From: Ruminococcaceae bacterium UBA6845
GTDB lineage: Bacteria > Bacillota > Clostridia > Oscillospirales > Acutalibacteraceae
NCBI GenBank assembly: GCA_002449395.1
Contig: DKDP01000051.1
Span: forward strand, 1 to 37,859
DNA: 37,859 nucleotides
Reading direction: 5' to 3'
A model generated the notes under the pieces. The model was not told the origin of the DNA. It searched no databases and worked only from the letters and a program-made list of their open reading frames with translations. The position numbers were made by a program, and so were the translations under genes. Positions 14,387 to 22,400 of this stretch are shown piece by piece. Positions within the stretch are counted from its first letter, which is position 1. Each line of letters starts with the position of its first letter.

Positions 14387-16085
14387 AAACGGCACCTCCG
14401 ATCGTGTTCATTATCTTTATCTTCCTGTCCTCAATCCTGATCTCTTTGTTGCAGACGTTCAGGGCGGCAGGCTTATGTGTAATTATAATGCAGGTTCTGT
14501 TATCCAGTGCTCTGAGATTTTTCAGAAGTCTTTCCTCCGTCGCCTCGTCAAGAGCGGACGTTGCCTCATCGAGAAGAAGAATCGGCGCATCATAAAGGAT
14601 CGCTCTCGCTATCGCAATACGCTGAATCTGACCCTCGGAAAGTCCGAGGCCTCTTTCTCCGACCACTGTTTCCAGCCCGTCGGGGAGCTGAGAAACAAAT
14701 TCATCGGAACAGCTGAGCCTGATCGCACGGTCGATTTCTTCGTCGCTCCTGCCCTCGCACATAAAGGTTATATTCTCCCTCAATGTTCCCGAGAGAAGCA
14801 TATTTCCCTGAGGCACATATGAAAACAGCTTTCTTGTGTCCCTGTCGACCTGCCGCTGTGAGCTGTCGGTCACAAGGCGGATTTCTCCCTCCTGCGGAGA
14901 CATAACTCCGAGCAACAGCTTGAGGAGCGTGCTTTTACCGATTCCCGAAATACCCGTTATTACGGCAAAGTCACCCTTTTCAACCGTCACACTTGCGTTT
15001 TCAAACACAAAGTCTCGGTTATATTTGAATGTGATCGAATCAAATTCGATCCTTTGAAGTTTATTGTAATAGTCGTAACGGTCGCCGATATCGTCCGAGA
15101 TTTCAAGCTCGTCGCTGTAATTCTCGATCTCCATAATTCTTTCGGCGGATGCGATAATCGAATAGAATGTGGGAATAACGCCTGCCAGAGCGGAAAGCGG
15201 CGACTGAATCTGATTGACAAGCTGCAATATCGCCGTCAATTCGCCGATATCAATCTTGCCCTGATAAACTCTGAAACCGCCGAGCACCATTGCAAAAAGA
15301 TAACCGAGGCTAAATGCCATCTGGATTCCCGTGTTTGCAAAAATGCTTATTGTGGCTCTTTTTATACGAATTTTATAGTTATCGAGCTGTAATTTGCGAG
15401 CCTTTTCCGACACCTGCTTATAGGCATTGAAAACCTTAATGACAAGTGCGCTTGCTATTGACTCCTGAAAAAACGAGCGAACCTTGCCGTCGGCATCCTG
15501 CGCCTTTTTGTGAATGCTTTTCAGATAGTTCCTGAAAAAAGCCGTGGTCAATGCAATCAATCCGCCGCCTGCGAGGAAGATCACCGCAAATATCCAGTCA
15601 AGACCCACCATTATCGCAACTGCGGAAATGAGCTTTGTCAGCAGTGCAACAACGTTCGGCACAAGCCCTGTCACGCCGTCGCAAATTGTCTGGACATCGG
15701 AGGTCAGTCGATTAAGAAGATCGCCGCTGTGATGCTTTGATATCTCCGAATAATCCTTTTTCATAATCGAGTCAAAGACGCTTGTTCGGATCTTAATCTC
15801 AATCTTTGCTCTGGCACGCTCATACATATTGCTGTTGAAGATTTTCAACGCAAGCTGAATCAAAACGAGAACAAGCAGGTACAGCGCACCGTGCTTCAGC
15901 AGTTCAAAGTCTCTCCCCGCTGCGCCGTTTACGACGTCCTTGACTCCGTATGCCGTATTGATGCCGAAATACGCAAGTGCGGCGCTGAGCACGGCATAAA
16001 CAAACACAAAAAGCCAACTGCCCTTTGAAGTTTTAATTATCCACTTGAGGGCAGTCATATCGCTGCCGTTTTGATTCTTTTTCAA
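14376..16085 (-). CDS. ABC exporter (fused membrane and ATPase domains)
   Basis: A 569-residue half-transporter of the type that exports peptides. An N-terminal membrane domain with about six helices (residues 15-300) is followed by an ATPase domain: Walker A GISGIGKST, Q-loop YVPQG, signature LSEGQIQR, Walker B ILLLDEATSALD and H-loop ITHKPA. There is no N-terminal C39 peptidase domain, so leader removal must be done by another protein, plausibly the S24/S26-like protease two genes downstream. Start TTG 16085 has AAGGAAAG upstream; ATG at 16058 has no ribosome site. It begins 13 bases after the HPr-kinase-like gene and overlaps the PqqD-like gene by 11. Confidence 0.93.
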   Translation of the reverse strand: MKKNQNGSDMTALKWIIKTSKGSWLFVFVYAVLSAALAYFGINTAYGVKDVVNGAAGRDFELLKHGALYLLVLVLIQLALKIFNSNMYERARAKIEIKIRTSVFDSIMKKDYSEISKHHSGDLLNRLTSDVQTICDGVTGLVPNVVALLTKLISAVAIMVGLDWIFAVIFLAGGGLIALTTAFFRNYLKSIHKKAQDADGKVRSFFQESIASALVIKVFNAYKQVSEKARKLQLDNYKIRIKRATISIFANTGIQMAFSLGYLFAMVLGGFRVYQGKIDIGELTAILQLVNQIQSPLSALAGVIPTFYSIIASAERIMEIENYSDELEISDDIGDRYDYYNKLQRIEFDSITFKYNRDFVFENASVTVEKGDFAVITGISGIGKSTLLKLLLGVMSPQEGEIRLVTDSSQRQVDRDTRKLFSYVPQGNMLLSGTLRENITFMCEGRSDEEIDRAIRLSCSDEFVSQLPDGLETVVGERGLGLSEGQIQRIAIARAILYDAPILLLDEATSALDEATEERLLKNLRALDNRTCIIITHKPAALNVCNKEIRIEDRKIKIMNTIGGAVCEN

Positions 16086-16098
16086 TACGATCTTTCCT

Positions 16099-16806
16099 TT
16101 ACAGTAATCGACGGCTCATTGTTTTATAAGAAAGCTCAGCCGCCTCGAGGCTGATATTGCACTTCAGCTTATAGATCGGAACATTTTTCAATAGGTCATC
16201 GAGGAAATCGCACAGCAGAATCATTCTGTCGGGATTCGACGGACGCACCGTCTGCGAAATCAGGAGGCTGAGAGCCTCGTCATTTGACAGTCTCTCAATC
16301 GAATTTGTCTCACTCTGCTCGACAAAGCATATTCCGCCAAGCTCAACGAAAGTGTTCACATTGATATCATTCTTACCCGAAAACGGTGTTCCGAATACGT
16401 AAAATTTACCGTCGATCTTTCTGAACGCCGCTTTATCATCATTGATTATATACGCTCTGTCGCCGAGCATTTTCAGCCAGAGAGAAGTATGCGTCGATTT
16501 TCCCGTTCTGCACGGAGCGGAAAACGAATACGCTTTTCCGTCAACAACAACAGTTGACGAGTGCAGATACATACCGTTGTATTCAAGCAGTTTCAGGTTA
16601 AAAGCCGTGCCGACCCAAAGGTACTCAAGATTGGCACCCTCCATAATATCCTTATAGTAATTGATCTGCTGTTCCATCATATCATCGGATATGCCGATCT
16701 TAAATTCCGCCTTTTCATCGCAGAGATATTTCTCACTGCGCAGACGGAGCAAATCGTATCTCGGCTCATATCCGACATTCAGTCCGGCAATTTTATAAAC
16801 TGGCAT
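16099..16806 (-). CDS. HPr kinase/PEPCK-fold ATPase in a peptide operon
   Basis: This 235-residue protein resembles the C-terminal kinase domain of HPr kinase. It has YLHSSTVVVDGKAYSF (about 80-95), a P-loop SAPCRTGKSTHTSLW with K103 and S104, INDDKAAF with D123-D124, and a third motif FGTPFSGK. The usual HprK N-terminal domain is lacking. Relatives of this kind occur in lasso-peptide clusters, where one was shown to phosphorylate the precursor's C-terminal Ser (paeninodin). Here it directly follows a Ser-rich 52-residue peptide gene, so precursor phosphorylation is a reasonable guess and not shown. ATG 16806, with GCGGTGAAG upstream as a weak ribosome site. A gap of 136 bases with a hairpin separates it from the peptide gene. 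Confidence 0.83.
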   Translation of the reverse strand: MPVYKIAGLNVGYEPRYDLLRLRSEKYLCDEKAEFKIGISDDMMEQQINYYKDIMEGANLEYLWVGTAFNLKLLEYNGMYLHSSTVVVDGKAYSFSAPCRTGKSTHTSLWLKMLGDRAYIINDDKAAFRKIDGKFYVFGTPFSGKNDINVNTFVELGGICFVEQSETNSIERLSNDEALSLLISQTVRPSNPDRMILLCDFLDDLLKNVPIYKLKCNISLEAAELSYKTMSRRLL

Positions 16807-16891
16807 CGCTTCACCGCTTTTCAGAGTTTATTCACAGCTACCATATAAATGATAAGTATGAATAAAATCTAAGTTATCTTCCATTACCCAA

Positions 16892-16928
16892 GAATCGGCA
16901 GACAAACACAACGCCTGTCTGCCGAATC
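16892..16928 (-). promoter_or_regulatory. Hairpin between the peptide gene and the enzyme genes
   Basis: Arms TCGGCAGACA and TGTCTGCCGA (10 bp, plus two more pairs past one mismatch) around an 11-base loop, 15 bases after the peptide stop. No T run follows on the minus strand. It is more likely a 3' stabiliser or partial attenuator than a full terminator. Confidence 0.7.
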
Positions 16929-16942
16929 CGGTTGCTTTTCAA

Positions 16943-17101
16943 TTAGCCGATGATAAGATCGCTGCCGATGCTGCCTGCATCTGACTTTGATTTGGTATCA
17001 GGTGCAACCTCTGTCGGAGTCATTGCCGAATCACCGTCTGCTGTGATCTCCTCAACGATGTTGAACTTTTTTACATCAAGTTCGGGCTTTGTGTAAGTCA
17101 T
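16943..17101 (-). CDS. Small 52-residue peptide, probable RiPP precursor
   Basis: The frame ATG 17101 to TAA 16943 is preceded by AGGGGTG and a consensus promoter at 17206-17234. The N-terminal half reads as a leader: TKPELDVKKF, then NIVEEIT. I have seen similar KPEL-type starts in small peptides of gut Clostridia beside PqqD-like genes. The C-terminal half (about 22-52) is rich in Ser, Thr, Asp, Gly and Pro and ends SIGSDLIIG. There is no Cys, Trp, His, Arg or Gln at all, so thioether and disulfide chemistry are excluded. It has no signal peptide. It stands first in the operon before a kinase-like protein, an exporter, an RRE protein and a protease. A stand-alone regulatory peptide is the alternative. 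The modification and cleavage sites are unknown. Confidence 0.78.
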   Translation of the reverse strand: MTYTKPELDVKKFNIVEEITADGDSAMTPTEVAPDTKSKSDAGSIGSDLIIG

Positions 17102-17112
17102 CTTTTTCACCC

Positions 17113-17134
17113 CTGTATTATGTACTCAATACAG
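17113..17134 (-). promoter_or_regulatory. Leader hairpin next to the peptide gene's ribosome site
   Basis: CTGTATT and AATACAG form a 7-bp stem with an 8-base loop that ends directly at the GGGGTG ribosome site. It could shape access of ribosomes. Confidence 0.5.
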
Positions 17135-17205
17135 AATATCGAAAAATTAAATCAGAATTCTTTTTGTTAACATTTAACTTTCCAATAATCCCAGTATCTT
17201 GTTCA

Positions 17206-17234
17206 ATTTTATCATCTTTGTATCTTTATGTCAA
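17206..17234 (-). promoter_or_regulatory. Promoter of the peptide operon
   Basis: Perfect TTGACA (17229-17234), 17-base spacer and TAAAAT (17206-17211) on the minus strand. Transcription would begin near 17199. Confidence 0.88.
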
Positions 17235-17356
17235 TACATTTTTCTTAATAGAAAGATTAAATTTCTCAAACGAATTATAAGTCTCCCCTCTTATCCGCAA
17301 AATGCAAAAATCAATCCGGGTAAATAATGATGTTATATGTCTACACCATATTTTTG

Positions 17357-17388
17357 AAAAGGCAAAGGCTCCGTGCAAGCACGGAGCC
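17357..17388 (-). terminator. Terminator of the FIVAR/cohesin-like gene pair
   Basis: GGCTCCGTG and CACGGAGCC (17367-17375, 17380-17388) with a 4-base loop, followed on the minus strand by TTTGCCTTTTC. It lies 36 bases past the stop at 17425. Confidence 0.85.
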
Positions 17389-17424
17389 AAAATTAGCATT
17401 GTTTTTTTCTGATTCGGTCAGAGA

Positions 17425-19380
17425 TTAATAATATAATGCTCTACCTGTGATGTAGTCTCCTGTAAGAGCAAACGTTGTGTTAACAGCACGTGTTCTTGCA
17501 GCGAAGTTGAATACGCCCTGAGCAAAGTTGAACTGTATTGTCCATACAAGCTCGTCGCCCTCAACAACAGGAGTCCATGTAGCCTTGTCAAATGTACGTG
17601 TGTTGCCGTAAGGATCAACAAACTGGAGCTTATGAACATCTGTGCTCGTCTTGACGATTACAGTGTGGATACCTGCATAAATTCTGCCGTCTGTGTATGT
17701 TCCTGTCGGATACATATCGGGAACAACGATTGAATGAACGCTGAGGTCAAGACCCTCGGTAGCGTTGATAGTAAGTGCGAGTCCTGCATCGCTGAACTCC
17801 TCGCCCCACTTACCGAATACGTTGTAGTTAGTAGTTGCGGAAGATACGGAAACCTTGATGTTCCATACTTCGTTATCGCCGTTTGCTGTGATCGTAGCGT
17901 CGTCACGGTTGAATGTGAGTGCGTTGCCGTCTGTGTTTACAAGACGGATTGCAGCGGGTGAACCGTTTGCAACGACCTGAACGTTTGCAGCGGAACCGAT
18001 AGTCGGTGTGCCGATAACGTCAGCGCTTACGAGCTTGTTAAGAGCAAGAGCAGCCTTAGCGTCTGTGATTGCCTTTGTAGCTGCGTCAACAATTGCCTGA
18101 TCAGCTATGAGGAGATCTCTTGAAACGTTTGTACCTGCTGTTACAGCAGAAGCATATGCGTTCCAAGTAGCTGCTGTGTAAAGTCCTGAAACAGATGCAT
18201 CAAAACCTGCGATAGCAGCATCGAGTGCTGTGTAGTCAGCCTTCTGAACATCGTCGCCTACGATATTAATTGTAGCAGGAGTAGATGTTATTGTCTGATC
18301 ATACTGAGTCAAATAGTCAGCCATGTATAAGTCATCCGAATTTTCTTTCGGGTTTACACGTACGAACTGCCAATACGGTGTGATCGGTTTATCCTGTGCT
18401 TCCATTTCTTCATAGAACAATTCCTTAGCCGATGAATACATTGCGTCGCCGGGAGCAAGAATCTGAGTTGTGGAGCCAACCTTTGCATCATCTTTAACCT
18501 TCATCTTGAGTGTAAGAAGAAGTTCATCCTGAGGCTTAAGTGCAGGAACGATTTTAACATCATCTCTGCTATCAAACATGAACAGATATGCTTCCATTGT
18601 ATTCTGCCAATTATCAATTGCAAGAATTGATTCCGGCCATTCAAGCTCTCTCATATCTCCATACGATTCAACATAAGATCCGTATGTGTAGTCACCTACA
18701 TGTGGCATCTCATCATATGTTGCATAATCGCTAAAGTATGGACCGATAGGGTGCTGCTTCATTTCCGATGGATCCTGTCCTTTGTGAGCATCATCGGTAC
18801 CCTTGTTTTTCTCATCGCAGCCTATCATATCAACAAGAGTATTGTTATAAAAGAATGTTGTCTTAAGCTGGCTTATGCTAAAGTAGAAATCTGTTGTCAA
18901 ATAAACATCAACCGTGAACTCTTCGCCCGGTTTAAGATCAGTCTTGCTCGGTACAAGTCTGACGTTTGCGTTTGCCTTATCTTCACGGCGATACTCATAG
19001 AAGAAGTCCTTCCACTCGTCATCGTTGTCACGAGGAGTCTTCATCTTACGATAGAGTGCACCCCACTCTTCGTCTGTTGCAGCAGTGCCCTTAGCTTCAA
19101 GAGCATGATACTCGTTGATGATTTCGTCATCCCAATATTTGAGGTTGTACTCAAGGGTTTCCTTATCTGCAGCCTCTGTTACGAGTTCTCCGCCGCCACC
19201 GAACTTACCGGAAAGAAAGACAATGTCAATTCTCTCTTTGGGATCTGTGATAGCAAGTTCCTCTTCCGGATAGTAAGCTCTATCATCATCGGTTATTGTA
19301 TCGCCGGCAAAGCTGCCGATGACAAAGGTAGAGAATACAAGGATCACGGAAAGAACAATGCTGATTAATTTCTTTGCCAT
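17425..19380 (-). CDS. Secreted protein with cohesin-like and FIVAR-type modules
   Basis: The 651-residue product has a signal peptide (MAKKLISIVLSVILVFSTF, cleaved near SFAG). Residues 27-135 are acidic and of unknown type. From about 139 comes a beta-rich module starting NVRLVPSKTDLKPGEEFTVD (20 residues), followed by VYLTTDFYFSISQLKTTF. This resembles the opening strands of cohesin/Hbm-type beta sandwiches (about 139-375). A single FIVAR-like helical repeat beginning ADYTALDAAI follows (about 385-455), then beta-rich C-terminal modules. There is no LPXTG motif, dockerin or SLH domain, so anchoring is unclear. ATG 19380 has AAGGAGG 7 bases upstream. It starts 48 bases after the giant repeat gene with no terminator between them. 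If the cohesin-like module is real it could bind the dockerins encoded nearby. Confidence 0.75.
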   Translation of the reverse strand: MAKKLISIVLSVILVFSTFVIGSFAGDTITDDDRAYYPEEELAITDPKERIDIVFLSGKFGGGGELVTEAADKETLEYNLKYWDDEIINEYHALEAKGTAATDEEWGALYRKMKTPRDNDDEWKDFFYEYRREDKANANVRLVPSKTDLKPGEEFTVDVYLTTDFYFSISQLKTTFFYNNTLVDMIGCDEKNKGTDDAHKGQDPSEMKQHPIGPYFSDYATYDEMPHVGDYTYGSYVESYGDMRELEWPESILAIDNWQNTMEAYLFMFDSRDDVKIVPALKPQDELLLTLKMKVKDDAKVGSTTQILAPGDAMYSSAKELFYEEMEAQDKPITPYWQFVRVNPKENSDDLYMADYLTQYDQTITSTPATINIVGDDVQKADYTALDAAIAGFDASVSGLYTAATWNAYASAVTAGTNVSRDLLIADQAIVDAATKAITDAKAALALNKLVSADVIGTPTIGSAANVQVVANGSPAAIRLVNTDGNALTFNRDDATITANGDNEVWNIKVSVSSATTNYNVFGKWGEEFSDAGLALTINATEGLDLSVHSIVVPDMYPTGTYTDGRIYAGIHTVIVKTSTDVHKLQFVDPYGNTRTFDKATWTPVVEGDELVWTIQFNFAQGVFNFAARTRAVNTTFALTGDYITGRALYY

Positions 19381-19428
19381 AGATATTCCTCCTTAAATTT
19401 ATCTTAATTCATCGTTTACCCAATGAAT

Positions 19429-22400
19429 TTAAGCCGAAGTTTTGAGTTTGCCTGTTTTCTGATTAATCGATGCTTTCTTCTGGACTACCTTCTTAAGTGC
19501 CTTGTAATCCGTAGTGCCAACCGATACTCTCGAAACCAGTCTCGCCGCTTTTTTCTGCGGAGCTGTAAGGACAGCCCTCTTGTTAATTGCATTTGAAACA
19601 ATTTTTGTGTCCGACGTATTGATCAGTCCGTTTCCGTCAACATCGCCGTATATAATGATTATGTACGAGGCAATTTCTTCGCCGGTAATGCTTGAAATGA
19701 CCTTAACCGTTGTGCCTGTTCCGAGGAATCTTCCGCTGTTGCCGGAATATTTGAGTTCAACATTTTCGTAAGTAATGAACTTACTCTGGAACGCCGACTT
19801 CGTCATTCCGGTTGAAAGGCCGTAAATATAACCGTCCTTTATGACTGTTGTACTGCCTTCCTTTGCCTCAAAGACCTCCTTGGCGGTCTCGGGCTCAAGC
19901 GAATCAATATAGCCCTGAAGCGTTGCGGTCATTTCATCAACCGTCGACTGCTTATCAACGGTCAGATTCATATTATTCTTGACCGTATTTTCACGATAAG
20001 ACGCAATAAGAGCCATTACCTCATCAAAATTCTTATATGTATTATTATAAATTTCCGAGCTCGAATTGTCAAGCAAATCCAGAATTTTTTGAAGTTCTGT
20101 ATAGTTAGCCAATTTTTTGACCAAATCATTGGTAGCTTTGACTATATTCTGCGCAAACTCATCGACCTCGCTCTGTCGATTTTTAGTATAGCCTGTCACA
20201 ACAGAATCAATGGCATCCTGAAGTTTGGCAACACTCTCGTCAGTATACCAGCCCTTGTCAATTTCAGCCTTTGCCGCTGTTATTGCATTATCGACAGCCG
20301 TGTAATCCGCCGGAAGAAGTTTCAGCGCCTCAATTCCCGCTCTTACGGACTGCTCATAAAGATCAACCTTTTTCTGATCCCTTATATCAAGCTCCCAGTT
20401 AATCGAAGCGATAAGCGATTCAAGCGAGCTGACGGATTCCTTGGTGTAGTAACCGGTTTTGATCTCCGCCTCGGCATCATCAACCGCCTGACGGAGCTTG
20501 GTGTAATCCGCCGGCAAATACTTAAGATCCGTTATCGCCTGCTCAATGTCAGCCGCATAGCCGTTTACCTGAGCCTGATATCTGATATCAAGATTCTCCT
20601 TTACCGCCGCCAGCTTATCCTGAAGATTCTGCCAGCTCTCCGCCGTATAGATTGAAGAATCCTTCGGCACCTTGCCCTTTGCGGTATTTACGGCGCTGTA
20701 ATCTGCGGGATTATATTCAAGCTCCGATACAGCCTTTCTGATCGCCGCCGCATAGCCGTCAACCGTTGCCTGCTTTGTTATGTCAAGCGTGTAATCGACA
20801 AGATTTATCGCCGTTCTGACTGCCGCTCTCGACGCTGCGGTGTGGAGCTTTTCGTCCATCGTATCGTTTGCCTCTTGAATTGCCTTTCTTACATCGTCAT
20901 AATTTGCGCCGACATATTCGAGATTTTCAAGAGCATCTTCAATATCGCTTGCGAACTTATCAACCTCAGCCTGGTGAGTAATATCAAGTCCTGTCCGAAC
21001 CGCATTGAGCTTATCCTGAAGCTCCTGCCAGCTCTCCTCTGTGTAAAGAGATGAGTCTGTCGGAACCTTTTCCTTTGCGGCATCAACCGCAGTATAATCT
21101 GCGGGCTTATATTTGAGATTCTTTATCGCCTCTCTGATTGCGGGAGGATAAGTATCTACCGTCGCCTGCTTCGTGATATCGAGAGTATAGTCGATTCCGT
21201 TAAGAACCTCGTTGAGCTTTGCAACAGTCTCATCGGTATAAAGGCTGAGATCCGACGGGATTTCTCCCTTCGCCTTTGTTACCTCGTCATAATTTGCAAG
21301 GACGTATCTAAGAGCGGCAATCGCATCCTCAATGTCCTTTGCAAAAGCGTCAACCCTGCTCTGCTGAGTAATGTCAAGGCCCTCAACAACCGCATTGATT
21401 TTATTCTGAAGATTCTGCCAGCTCTCCGCCGTATAAAGAGAAGAATCTGCCGGAACCTTTGTCTTAGCTGTTTCAACAGCGCTGTAATCGGCATCCTTAT
21501 ATTTAAGAGCCTCTCTTGCGGTCTTAATGCTTTCCGCATAGCCGTCAACAGTCGCCTGCTGATCCTTGCCGAGCGATCTGTCAACCGCATTCACAGCGGC
21601 ATTGAGAGCCGCAACAGTTTCGTCGGTGTAAACAGTCAGATCCGACGGGATTTTGCCGATTTCGCTGTCGACCTGTGTGTAATCCGCAGGAACGAACTTA
21701 ACAACAAGCTTTGAAATTGCATCGTTGATCGCCTGTGCGTAAGCGTCAACCTGCGCCTGCTTCGTTATATCAAGATTATACTGAACATCGGAAATCGCTT
21801 TGTTGAGAACAGCGACCGATTCGTCGGTATAAATTCCCTCGGCAATCTTTGCGTTGCCCTTATTAACTGCCTCGATAACAGCGGTGTAATCCGCACCCTT
21901 TGTCTTAAGTGCTCCTATCTTTGCTCTGACCGATGAAGCATAACCGTCAACCGTTGACTGATATCTGATGTCCAGATACTTGTCGATTGAATTTACAACA
22001 TCATTGAGAGCCTGCACTGAGTCATCGGTATAAATTGAAAGATCCGATGGAATTTCCGAAAGCGCCTTGTTTACATCCGTGTAATCAGCGGGCTTATATT
22101 TAAGGACATTAATTGCGGTTTCAATCGCCTCTGCGTATTTATCAACCTGATCCTGATATCTGATATCAAGACCCGTTACGACATCGGCGAGCTTATCCTG
22201 AAGATGCTGCCAGCTCTCCTCGGTATAAAGAGATGAATCCGAGGGAACCTTTGCCTTAGCGGCATTGACCTTTGAATAGTCCGCATTCTTATATTTAAGC
22301 GATGCAACAGCATTGTTTATGCTCGTCACATAACCGTCAACCTTGGACTGCTGGTCAGTTTTAAGAGTTGTATCAATCTTTTTAAGGATCGAATTGAGCG

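Larger units (their letters stand above)
17102..17424. other. Intergenic region upstream of the peptide gene
   Basis: A 323-base AT-rich gap. From the peptide side it holds the leader hairpin (17113-17134), about 98 bases of untranslated leader and the peptide promoter (17206-17234). Then follow some 120 bases with no clear structure, and the terminator of the large secreted-protein operon (17357-17388). I see no further gene. Confidence 0.7.

Noticed and set aside
16892..16928. True terminator after the peptide gene
   Set aside because: The stem is strong but no T run follows, and the kinase-like gene downstream has no promoter I can see.
16943..17101. Lasso peptide precursor
   Set aside because: A Gly at residue 23 has Glu nine positions on (inclusive), as a ring would need. 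But the position before the last leader residue is Ala, not Thr, and neither a lasso cyclase nor the transglutaminase-like peptidase is nearby.
18700..19368. 222-residue ORF on the plus strand
   Set aside because: Antisense shadow of the cohesin-like protein gene, which has a signal peptide and a strong ribosome site.
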